64,000 bases of DNA from assembly GCA_029204225.1 (NCBI GenBank), contig MU832128.1:12501-76500 (forward strand), given 5' to 3'. A program made the translations under genes and the position numbers. The stretch is from Diphasiastrum complanatum. Its lineage: Eukaryota; Streptophyta; Lycopodiopsida; Lycopodiales; Lycopodiaceae. Below, one piece after another: positions 43,286 to 53,082 of this stretch. Numbering within the stretch: the first letter of the stretch is position 1; every line of letters begins with the position of its first letter. Below the pieces are notes generated by a model. That model made no database searches. It saw only the letters and a list, made by a program, of their open reading frames with translations, and was not told the origin of the DNA.

Positions 43286-43424
43286 TATTGTCATAGCTTG
43301 AATAGCTTTCACAGTACAATACTCTACTAGCCAATAGAGTAATTGTTTTCTTGTTCTGTAAATATCAGATTTTCATACTCAAGTCACTGATAGTTTCTCC
43401 TATCACTTAGACTAATTCTTCCAC

Positions 43425-44239
43425 ATGGATTTCCAAGGGAAAGCCAGTCCTCTCATGGACAAGCTTGATGGAGCCAATTACCATCTGTGGAAATTTAAGA
43501 TGCAAACTATACTAATGGCAAAAGAATTGTACGACGTTGTTACAGGTGAAGAAGAAAAACCCAAAGCGGACGACGCGGCAATCGCCAGATGGAAGCTGAA
43601 GGATGAAAAAGCTTTTGCGCTGATCATCCTCAACATCACGGATACCCAGATTGGCCATGTATCCGAGGCTCAGACATCGAAAGAAATCTGGGACATCTTG
43701 AGCACACTATACGAATGCGAGATATAGCTTCCAAGCTACATCTCAAGAAGAAATTCTACTCCCTCAAGATGTCGAATGGTGATTCTCTGCAGAGTCACAT
43801 TAATCAATTCAAGAACCTGCTAAGACAAATGGCCACTGTCGGATCTGTCATAGACGATCAAGACGTAGTGATGCAACTGCTTACAAGGTTTCCAAGTTCT
43901 TACGACAGCTGGGTGATGATCATCACGACTCATCCATAATTGACTCTTTTGAGAGTCATTACTATGTTGTTGCAGGAAGACACACGAAGGAATGAAGCCT
44001 CGAGTTCCTCAGTTGATTCTCACGCCTTGTACACCAACAAGAGCACGACAAAGCAGAAGAAGAAGAAGAAAGGTCCGAAGCAATCAAAACCAGACCAAAA
44101 GTCAACTTAGCACAAGGAATAGTCGAATCTGCAGACAAAGAAGAAGCTGTTCTGCAGATACTGCAAACGAAACAACCACAAAATACAAGATTGTCGCATA
44201 TTTCAAGCGAAGAACAACAGCAAAGGGCAGTCGAATCAA
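43425..44239 (+). pseudogene. Copia gag of copy A, broken
   Basis: Frame 1 (43425-43727) reads 'MDFQGKASPLMDKLDGANYHLWKFKMQTIL', given here as the start MDFQGKAS and the YHLWKFKM box, a UBN2-type Gag. A frameshift at about 43715 moves to 'LHLKKKFYSLKMSNGDSL' (43715-43939), then stop. A third piece, with stops, carries the zinc knuckle 'CRYCKRNNHKIQDC' at about 44150-44192. Confidence 0.8.
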
Positions 44240-45694
44240 GTGGCGAATGCAGCTGCAGAAGCTCCACAGCCTATTCAAGAAACGGATCATGATGCCTTCA
44301 TGACCAACCACCAAGGAGCATCTAGCGACAGTTCTTGGTTCTTGGATTCCAGAGCCACTCAGCACATGACTAGTCTCACTGGCTGTTTTGAGTCCTATAC
44401 ACCTTACAGTACTCAGAAATTCGTTCACCTTGGCGACAATAGCACACAAGCTATTAAAGGTGAAGGCACTATAAGATTATGCTTTGCAAAAGATCAGTCT
44501 AAGCTACTCTCTAAAGTCCTGTATGTACCAAAGTTATCTACAAATCTGCTCTCTGTAAGCAGAATCACAGATCTAGGACACAGAGTAGAATTCGAATGTG
44601 ATCAGTGTAAAGTAGTTGATAGGATAGGCAAGATCCTAGCACTCGGAAAGAGGCATGGATACTTGTATAAATTAAGTCATTGTTTTTCTGCCTCTAGTGA
44701 AGCTCTCAGTACTTCAATTCATTCAAATAAAGGTTTACTTTGGCATTATAGACTTGGTCATTTAAATCATGCTGCTGTACAACGAATGTCTAGACAATCT
44801 ATTGTTCTTGATCTCGACTATCCTTGCGAAATGGTCGAGTTACATGTCTGTCAAGACTGTCTAGTTGGTAAACAGACTAGGAAACCATTTAAGTCAAGCC
44901 ATCAGCATGTTGCTAAAGGATTGCTAGATGTTGTACATTCAGATATTTTTGGCCCGATGAGAAATCCTTCGTTGAAAGATGCCAAGTGTTTTATAATCTC
45001 TATTGATAAATTATCCAGAAGAACGATGGTGTATTTCATAAAGAAGAAATCAAAAGCCTTCAACTGCTTCAGAATCTTCAAGGAGCATGCAGAAAAGGAG
45101 ACTGGAAGGACGATCAAGGCCCTAAGGTCAGACAACGGTGGAGAATATATCTCTGTTGTGTTTAAGGAGTACTGCCAAAGCCAAGGCATTGAGCAGCAAT
45201 TCATCACTCCTTATAGTCCTCAGTCTAATGGCTTAGTTGAGAGGAAGAACCGTACTCTGGTCAAATCTGCTAAGTGTATGCTATCGCATGCATCATTGCC
45301 CAAGAGATTATGGACTGAAGCTATCTCCACTGTAGATTACGTCCAGAATAAATGTTCGACCAAGGCCGTCTCAGACAAGACACCCCACAAGGTGTGGACA
45401 GGCTCTAAGCCTTCTTTGAAGAACCTAAGAGTGTTCGGGTGCATTGCCTACGCGCAGATCCCAAAAGACACAAGGAAGAAATTGGACTTCCAAGGTCTCA
45501 AGACCATCCTGATCCGATATACTTCGTCTGATAACACCTACAAGCTGTACGATCTTGTTGGATTTAATCCTCCTACTCTCCTAAATCCCAATTTTAATCT
45601 GCCTCCATTCAAGCTGCATATTTTTCTAACGTTGTCAAGCAGTCTGCATTTTTTTTTACACGCAAATTCGCACAAACGAAGAAAAGGCGAATGA
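44240..45694 (+). pseudogene. Copia protease-integrase frame of copy A, fused to LTR
   Basis: 484 codons. Protease motif 'WFLDSRATQHM' (about 32-42): the catalytic triplet reads D-S-R instead of D-S-G, probably inactive. Pre-integrase 'LLWHYRLGHLNH' and 'CQDCLVGKQTRK' (about 165-220). Integrase core 'VVHSDIFGP', 'LRSDNGGEY', 'SNGLVERKNRTLV' (about 230-335), with D, D and E present. From codon 440 on, the frame reads into the LTR (45556) and adds about 45 unrelated residues. No RT. Confidence 0.8.
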
Positions 45695-46195
45695 ATTGCG
45701 ACACTGTGTTCTTACACAGGTCATGGTAGATAAGGCACCATGTAGATCTTATCCTAAGGCCATTCGTAAGAGTGACGCACTTTTGCGTCATCACCAACGT
45801 TCACTTCAGTACTGGCTGACATCGCACCCTTTTTACGCTCACCCCATGCAGTTGCGCTAACAGATTGGACAACGATTGCAGCCACCCACAATCTCCTATA
45901 GACAACACATCCACTCCGTACTTTTGCATCTGCACACCTATAATATTATGTATATATATTGGATACCATCTACGTATTCTAGGATGATGAATTCTAATGA
46001 AACAAGATAAGTCTAGAACAAGTGAAGGATGTTTCATTCCTCATTACAGACAGAAATAAGCTTTGTAGGACACGCGGTTTTGTCCGCTACAGTCTTGTGC
46101 TCTACCGCATTATTGACTTGTATACTTGATATATTTAATCTGACACAGTTCATTTGTTCTGTGTTTTAGATCTGTCAATATTGTTATTCGATGTT
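45556..46195 (+). repeat. LTR of the copia A/B pair, 3'-truncated
   Basis: 640 bp homologous to the 5' part of 42224-43273, starting TGTTGGATTTAATCC. It differs by many substitutions and small indels, and so is not recently duplicated. It stops at about 46195, where an inverted piece of gag begins. Confidence 0.8.
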
Positions 46196-46560
46196 TGAGC
46201 CTCGGATACATGGCCGATCTGTGTATCCGTGCTGTTGAGGATGATCAGCGTGAAAGCTTTTCCATCCCTCAGTTTTCATCTGACGACTGCCACGTCGTCC
46301 GCTTCGGGTTGCCCTTCTGCACTTGTAACAATGTCGTACAATTATTTTGTCATTAGTACAATCTTTATTTTAAATTTCCATAGATGGTAATTGGCTCCAT
46401 TAAGCTTGTCCATGAGAGGACTGGCTTTCCCTTGGAAATCCATGTGGAAGAATTAGTCTAAGTGATAGGAGAAACTATTAGTGACTTAAGTATGAACATC
46501 TGATATTGAAAAATACAGAACAAGAAAACAATTACTCTATCGGCTAGTAGTGTCTTGTAC
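46196..46560 (-). repeat. Inverted leader/gag segment (365 bp)
   Basis: On the minus strand this block matches copy A positions about 43312-43674 (leader plus the first ~80 gag codons), including the start codon region 'ccacatggatttccaaggga'. It lies between a plus-oriented LTR and plus-oriented gag C-terminal sequence, so the segment has been flipped. Substitutions and a stop show it is old. At the right junction 'tcttgtac|gatcaaga' is nearly palindromic. Confidence 0.85.
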
Positions 46561-47598
46561 GATCAAGACGCAGTGATGCAACTGCTTACAAGCTTGCCAA
46601 GTTCTTACGACAGTTGGGTGATGATCATCACGACTCATCCAAAGTTGACTCTTTCGAGAGTCATCACTATGTTGTTGCAAGAAGACACGCGAAGGAATGA
46701 AGCCTCAAGTTCCTCAGCTGATTCTCATACCTTGTACACCAACAAGGGCACGACAAAGCAAAAGAAGAAGAAAGGCATGAAGCTATCAAAGCCAGACTAG
46801 AAACCAGCTCAGCACAAGGAATAGTCGAATCCGCAGAAAAAAAAAAAGCTGTTCTGCAGATACTGCAAACGAAACAATCATGAAATACAAGACTGTCGAA
46901 TACTTCAAACAAAGAACAACAGCAAAGGGCAGTCAAATCAAGTGGCAAATGCAGCTGCAGAAGCTCCACAGCCCATTCAAGAAGCAGATCATGATGCCTT
47001 CATGACCAACCATCAAGGAGCATATGGCGACAGTTCTTGGTTCTTAGATTCCAGAGCCACTCAGCACATGACTAGCCTGATTGGCTGTTTCGAGTCCTAT
47101 ACACCTTACAATACCTGAAAATTCGTTCACCTTGGTGACAATAGCACACAAACTATTAAAGGTGAAGGAGCTGTAAGATTATGCTTTGCAAATGATCAAT
47201 CTAAGCTACTCTCCAAATTTTTGTATGTACCTAAGTTATCCGTGAATCTGCTCTCTATAAGCAAAATCATAGATTCAGGACACATAGTAGAGTTTGAATG
47301 TGATCAATGTAAAGTAGTTGATAGGACAGGCAAGATCCTAGCACTCGGAAAGAGGCATGGATACTTATATAAATTAATTCATTGTTTTTCTGCCTCTATT
47401 CAGGCTCTCAGTACTTTAATTCAATCAAATAAAGGTTTACTTTGGCATTATAGACTTGGTCATTTAAATTATGCTGCTGTACAACGAATGTCTAGACAAT
47501 CTATTGTTCTTGATCTCGACTATCCTCACGAAACAGTCGAGCTACCTCTCTATCAAGACTGTCTAGTTGGAAAACAGACTAGGAAGCCATTTAAGTGA
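46561..47598 (+). pseudogene. Copia gag C-terminus, protease and pre-integrase of copy B
   Basis: 'DAVMQLLTSLPSSYDSWVM' (gag), zinc knuckle 'CRYCKRNNHEIQDC' (about 46857-46898), 'WFLDSRATQHM' again with D-S-R at the protease site (about 47040), a stop at about 47117, then the frame 47221-47598 'KLSVNLLSISKI', 'LLWHYRLGHLNY', 'CLVGKQTRKPFK'. A stop separates it from the integrase frame. Confidence 0.75.
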
Positions 47599-47622
47599 AG
47601 CCATCAGCATGTTGCTAGAGGA

Positions 47623-49032
47623 TTGCTAGATGTTGTACATTCAGATGTTTGTGGCCCAATGAAAAATCCTTTGCTGAAGGAAGCCAAGTATTTTATAACC
47701 TTTATTGACAAATTTTTGAGAAGAACGATGGTGTACGTCATAAAGAAGAAATCAAAAGCCTTCAACTGCTTCAGAATCTTCAAGGAGCATGCAGAAAAGA
47801 AGACTGGAAGGACGATCAAGGCCCTAAGGTCAGATAACGGTGGAGAATATATCTCTGTCGAGTTCAAGGAGTACTGCCAAAGCCAAGGCATTAAGCAACA
47901 ATTCATCACTCCTTACAGTCCTCAGTCTAATGGCTTAGCTGAGAGGAAGAACCGAACTCTGGTCGAATTTGCTAAGTGTAAGCTAGCACATGCATCGTTG
48001 CCCAAGAGGTTCTGGGCTGAAGCTGTCTCCACTGCAGCTTACATCCAGAACAGATGTTTGACCAAAGCCCTCTCAGATAAGACACCCCACGATGTGTGGA
48101 CAGGCTCCAAGCCTTCTTTGAAGAACCTAAGAGTGTTTGGGTGCATTGCCTACGTGCAGATCCCAAAGGACACAAGGAAGAAATTGGACTTCCAAGGTCT
48201 AAAGACCAACCTGATCGGATATACTTCGTCTGATAACACCTACAAGCTGTACGATGCTGATACCCAACAAATCTTGTATAGCCGAGATACAGTCTTTATC
48301 GAGGATCAGTTCGTCGACCTCAAAGGCAAGGATATTGCTCAAGAAGAACCTTCATCACCTGCCATTGACATGACAATCCGAGCTTCTGGCTCAGAAATGT
48401 CTATCGTCGACCCACTTCGAGACAACAAATCGGACGAAGATGTTGTTGCTACCAAGCAACATATCCCAAGAGCGGTTCATCAATCGAATTCTCCCAGAAG
48501 ATCAAGCCGAGTGCGCACACAGTCCACAAGGTATACTCCTGAGTCTGTCTGTCTTTTAATGCAAGAACCGACGACAGTCGAAGAGGCACTTAGCCAACCA
48601 GACTCTGATCTCTGGAGAGAAGCTATGGACGGAGAGTATTCCTCTCTGATCAAGAATCAGACATGGTCATTAGTCGAAGCTCCTATTGGCTACAATATTA
48701 TTGATTGCAAATGGATCTTTAAGATCAAATATAACGCCAATAGAGCGATTGATCGAAGGAAGACTAGACTGGTAGCACAAGGATTCACCCAGATCCCGAA
48801 TGTCGACTACAGTGAGACTCTTAGTCCAGTCGTCAAACATTCGTCGATTCAAATGCTCCTGTCTTATGCTGCAGCTGCTGACCTTGAAGTACATCAACTC
48901 GATGTACAAACAACCTATCTGAATGGAGTTATACAAGAAGATATCTACATGATCCAGCCCGAAGGATACGTTATGGAAGGCATGAAGAATCATGTCTGTA
49001 AACTCCATAAAGCACTGTATGGCTTGAAATAG
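47623..49032 (+). pseudogene. Copia integrase-RT frame of copy B, 469 codons
   Basis: Integrase core: 'VVHSDVCGP' (about 4), 'LRSDNGGEY' (about 69), 'SNGLAERKNRTLV' (about 104), so D, D and E are present. The linker region 210-320 is acidic. RT fingers begin 'WSLVEAPIGYNIIDCKWIFK' (about 350), then 'RLVAQGFTQIPNVDYSETLSP', 'VHQLDVQTTYLNG', and end at 'HKALYGLK' before the YVDD box. Truncated, but a long open frame: decay here is mild compared with the older copia pieces. Confidence 0.8.
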
Positions 49033-49050
49033 TCTGCCAGAGCTTGGTTT

Positions 49051-50137
49051 CAGAGGATCAATCATTGGTGTAGCACAAAACTTGCATAGAGCACAACTCA
49101 AAACTGATTGTTCGTGAGAGAAAGACAGGCCTGGCATGAAATTGTGTGTCAACGTAGAACACACCTCTAAACTGATCACTGATCAGACAGATACCTAGAA
49201 AGCAAATTTTTTTTTTTCAATTCTGTCATTAACAACCCATGCAAAAACACCTCCACTTCAGACTTTAGTTTTAGAAACTAGCATGGAATTTGGAAAAAAT
49301 TTCAGTTCGAACACTGACGCTGCATGCGTATACAACTCTATCTTAGACCTTTGATTTTCTATTTCCACACTGACATTGCATGCATACAGGCTCAATTCTA
49401 GAAGGTGATCAATAGGATCAACAAGAGGAATGAGGTTAATAAGTAAGCTTGGAGTGAATTCAAGTAGGGACGAGTTGGAATTGACAATAAATGGTTAGCT
49501 GGTTGGTTGAATGTGTGCGTGAGTCTATGAGAGAGAGAAAGAGATTGATTTACTTGCAAAATGCTCAGCCAGATATAAGACCAGGTTGTATCTTGTTTGA
49601 GAGTGAAGCAACCGTAACCCCAGTCCTAGTCTTTTTGGCTGGATGTTCTACAGTGCAGCTTTTATTGTGATGCTGAAATGCTTCTGGCCTGAATCTGCGA
49701 TCACAATTGGGGTACTGCTCCAGTGTTCCCTCTCAATGGGAATATGCTCTGCAAAAGAAGTCTACCTCTTTACTGGTTTCTTTTAATGAGTACGTAGCCC
49801 ACACAGCTGAAAAAACTATCTGGAAGAGAGATGTTTTTATAGAAATGCAGTCTTACTTTTGAAAGAAATGCACTGAGAAGCAGGAAGAGTGCAGCCTTCT
49901 AGATTTTGAAAATAATTATCCCTAATTTTATTAAAAAACATGGGAAAACCCATGATCAAGCAAGAAGATTAAAGTATTTAAAATAAAATACCGTAGAATG
50001 GCAGAAATGAATAAAGCTATCAAAAAGCCTAGTAAAACTTAGAATAGTAAGCTAATTACTTAAAACCAACTGCCCGATGTAAGTCAGAAATTAAATATTA
50101 AACTAATTACTCAAAACCAACTGCCTGATGTAAATTA
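49051..50137. other. Intergenic, no gene seen
   Basis: Begins where copia copy B breaks off. AT-rich from 49900. A short imperfect tandem duplication ('ctaattact(t/c)aaaaccaactgcc(c/t)gatgtaa') occurs at about 50052 and 50103 (period 51 bp). Confidence 0.4.
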
Positions 50138-51260
50138 CTAACTAAAATAGATCCAGTAACAAGTAATGCAGGAAGCTTTGAAGTAGCCGCTCCTGCAAAC
50201 TGAGCTCGTCAAAGTATTGAAATCGTCGGTGAACGTTGTAATGCTATAGAAATATGCTGGCGATAGAAAGAAATAATGACGGAAGGTAAGGTAATGCTTT
50301 GTCCTTGGTGTTTCACAATAAGCTCCGCACATAAAGATAAAAAATCATTAAATATCTTGTGAAGACAACCATAAGTTTCCTAGGCAAAGAGGATGAAATC
50401 TTCACCGGGTGCTTGATCATTATAATCTCGTTCCTTTTCCTGAGCTGCTTGAGATGCAGTGGCCCCTTGCGTGGTGGGAAAACGACGAAGAAGGTTCTGA
50501 CGAGAGGGATCGGCAATTACAACATCTCCCAGAGTTCGAATTCCATCATGCGAGAGAACAAGGTCAACTCGTCATCTGGTAGATTGCAAAGAAGGCCCTG
50601 GTAAAAATGTATGTCTGTTCTCGAACAACATGAAAGCCACTATCATGAGCAATAGCAGCCAAGGCATCACGAATGGAATCATGTGAAACAATACGTTCTC
50701 CACTTGATGGACAATGCATAAGATGAGTACCCAAGGAATCCAATACATGCCCACATGAACACTTAGAGATACCAATTAACATTGGATGTGGAAGTCCCAA
50801 TCTGGTTCGAAGAGTAGTTATAAACAAGTCATTATTGAGTCTCAATAGTGGCAAAACTGGACGTGCAACCAACCAAGCCCCAACACCTGGACCAGCACAA
50901 GATAGAAGACGAGCTCTAATTGCATCAGAAGGTGAATCTTTGATAAGTTGACCGAAGGAATAAGAGTGCAGATGCTCCATAATAGTCTTCTGAAAAACTC
51001 GTTGTCTATACAAGTGGTGGAAGTAAATCTCGAACAATGCGTAGAGCTTGTTGAAAAGCAAAATTGCCAGTCTCCACATGAGCTACCATATCAAGAAGAA
51101 GAGGCTGGTTACCCTACTAAAACCTGGAGACTAGTGCAGAGGCAACAAGAGCCCAACTTCCAAGAAAAGCAGCTGGTGCAATGCAAGCAGTAGATACAAG
51201 GTCAACCCACCATAGGAAGCAGGAAGAGAAATTTGCCGCTTAGAAAACTGACCTAAGATT
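50138..51260 (-). pseudogene. C-terminal remnant of a non-LTR-type reverse transcriptase ORF
   Basis: Minus strand. The frame 51079-50564 has 'ARLLSCAGPGVGAWLVARP', 'LRTRLGLPHP' and a cysteine-histidine cluster 'CSCGHVLDSLGTHLMHC', followed by 'GERIVSHDSIRDALAAIA'. This is the zinc-binding C-terminal region seen in many plant and protist non-LTR RT proteins. In shifted frames downstream come 'RVDLVLSHDG', 'LGDVVIADPSRQ' and 'ETYGCLHKIFNDFLS', recalling the D...E nuclease-like tail of such proteins. Upstream pieces reach about 51260. Three or more frame breaks; RT catalytic motifs are absent. The family name is not certain. Confidence 0.6.
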
Positions 51261-51536
51261 GGCAAAAGGAAGACGTCCAAGTGACAATAATTTGTGGATT
51301 ATATTGAGGCCTCTGGCAGGGATGTGAGGAATTGGCTTCAAAATTTGCATACTCAGTGTCCAACCTTACCAAAGAAAATGGGCGCTGATTTTTTGCTCAA
51401 AAAAAATCCACCTGCAAACCTCCGCTCCTTTGCTGTTTTTCTAAGAAAAACACTTGAGAAGAAAAAACTTCGCTCCTCTACTCCTCTGCTGCTTTTCTAC
51501 GAAAAACACTTGAAAGAAAAGCCACCTGCAAGAAGC
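51261..51536. other. Non-coding spacer beside the minisatellite
   Basis: Contains diverged forms of the repeat unit that is regular from 51537: 'gcgctgatttt' at 51383, and two diverged pieces around 'gctcct-tgctg-ttttct' (51421, 51471). Confidence 0.45.
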
Positions 51537-51700
51537 GCTGATTTTCTGCTAAACATCCACATGCAAACGTGGGCACGCTGATATTCTGCTAAAAACAACC
51601 CACCTGCATACGTGGCCGCACTGATTTTTGCTAAGAAAAACCACCTGCCAATGTGGGTGCGCTGATTTTCTGCTAAAAAACCCACCTGCAAACTTGTGTT
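51537..51700 (+). repeat. ~41-bp minisatellite, four copies
   Basis: Copies start with 'gctgat' words at about 51537, 51577, 51619 and 51661. The consensus is roughly 'gcgctgattttctgctaaaa' plus 'cccacctgcaaacgtgggt'. The second half can fold ('cccac...gtggg'), giving each copy a small hairpin. Frames across it on both strands are repeat translations. Confidence 0.85.
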
Positions 51701-53070
51701 GCTTTTCTAGGGAGAACGCTTGTTCATGCCACATTGCATCCATGGCAGTGATGAAAGATCCATACCATCAACAGATAGTGAAAAAACAAATCACATATAA
51801 AAAGAGATGAAAAGAAAAAGCTCGTTGTTCCGCTGCCTTTCTAGGAAAAAGACATCAAAAGAAAAAGATGAATGCAGGCTCCGCTCCTCCGCTGCAAACG
51901 TCGAGTTCTCCATTGCTTTTCTACGTGAAAATAAAACAGCTACTTGATATATCCACTACTCTGTCTCGCATCTACCTCTTTGCAAATTAGTCAATTTAGG
52001 AATTTGCATGCACAACTTCCTATTTATGAGCTTTAAAATCATAGCCTTTGATTTTCATACCTACCTAATCTCCAAAGAACGTGCCACATGGCTCTTTTCT
52101 TTGAGAGCGGAGCTTCAATTCAGGCATAGGACAAAATTGTAAAGAATTCTCAAATGGTCTGGCTTGAGGTTGCTGTCTGCCTATAAACCCTAATGGGCGA
52201 TCGCGTTTCGCTATCTGGAACGGAACGTGCAACATACACCCATTTAGCTAAGCCTAGTACTGCATTGACAATATGAAGGCATTTATGGCATCCCCAACAA
52301 GGACCATCCTAATTCTGAAGGGATTTTTGATTTTGATTTAACATTACATGATATATAAGTTTTTTTAAGCTGTTAAATAGCGCTATTAATTGAAGTTTTT
52401 TTTTTCACCTGTTAATAGTTTTCTTGTCCATATTTCACTTCACAAAATTTCCCGTTTATACTATCAAGATTCCATTGATACTTCGGAAACTAGTACACCA
52501 TTTGTACCAAGTGGGTAGAGCTTTTGATTTTTTGGGGTTATATGTGGCTGTTTATGATAACATACCATTATAGCCTTATAGAGAGAGGCCACTAGAATCA
52601 GACACAGAAAAAAAGATGTAGTTACAGAAAAACCTTGAAAATGAGCGTGTGTATCAGCCGATAAATTAAATGACAATGTTTGCTTTATGTATGGTATACC
52701 TTTACAGCCATTCAGGCCGTTTGGTATTTTTTGTTAAACATCTTCTTGCATCTCTATTGTTGAACCTAAATTTATTCATTTGAAGTACGGTTCTTGTCTT
52801 GTTCTCACCTGCACAAAGATGCATAATATGATTTGTAAAGTTCAATAAATTGCTATGAGATTGACTACAATACCTCAGAATAAAAATAAAATCACATACC
52901 ATCTGTAATTCATGAGAAGTCAAATACTGGGGGGTCATTTAGTGAGGTTCAAGCATAGATTTTTGATGGATTTTGATGGTTCAACTTGTCCTAATCTTAT
53001 GAAATCATAATCTATTGTTTCCCTCATCATTTCAAGTGTTTTAGGATCCTTATTTGCTGTAATTTTTACA
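51701..53070. other. Intergenic, no gene seen
   Basis: No domain recognised. The end of this stretch ('...gtaatttttaca', 53070) may be the end of a short LTR because a PBS follows, but no second copy was found. Confidence 0.4.
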
Positions 53071-53082
53071 TGGTATCAGAGC
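53071..53082 (+). other. Orphan primer-binding site
   Basis: 'tggtatcagagc' preceded by 'tttttaca', the layout of an LTR end plus PBS on the plus strand. No gag-pol follows, so it is either a non-autonomous (TRIM-like) element or a relic. Confidence 0.5.

Larger units (their letters stand above)
42224..46195 (+). mobile_element. Copia copy A: LTR, gag-PR-IN, then directly a second LTR
   Basis: 5' LTR (42224-43273), PBS, gag with two breaks (43425-44100), protease and integrase (44240-45555), then an abrupt join at 45556 to the start of another LTR. RT and RNase H are missing. The junction falls after the codon for Asp in 'KLYD'; copy B continues there with 'KLYDADTQQILYSRD'. The element is therefore an internal-deletion derivative joined to its 3' LTR, or the product of recombination with the neighbouring copy. 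Confidence 0.8.
45556..49050 (+). mobile_element. Copia copy B: truncated LTR, inverted gag block, gag to RT
   Basis: Shares the LTR at 45556-46195 with copy A. After the inverted block it resumes at the gag C-terminus (46561), then zinc knuckle, protease, pre-integrase, integrase and RT up to 'HKALYGLK' at 49032. There a stop and then unrelated sequence begin (about 49050). RNase H and a 3' LTR are missing. The strongest similarity is to copy A, to which it is nearly collinear from 46561 to 48255. Confidence 0.8.

Noticed and set aside
50359-50604. Plus-strand frame of 81 codons
   Set aside because: It is the complement of the non-LTR RT tail, whose motifs read on the minus strand.
51497-51743. 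Minus-strand frames with repeated 'NQ/KSA...GG' text
   Set aside because: They are translations of the 41-bp minisatellite in two frames.
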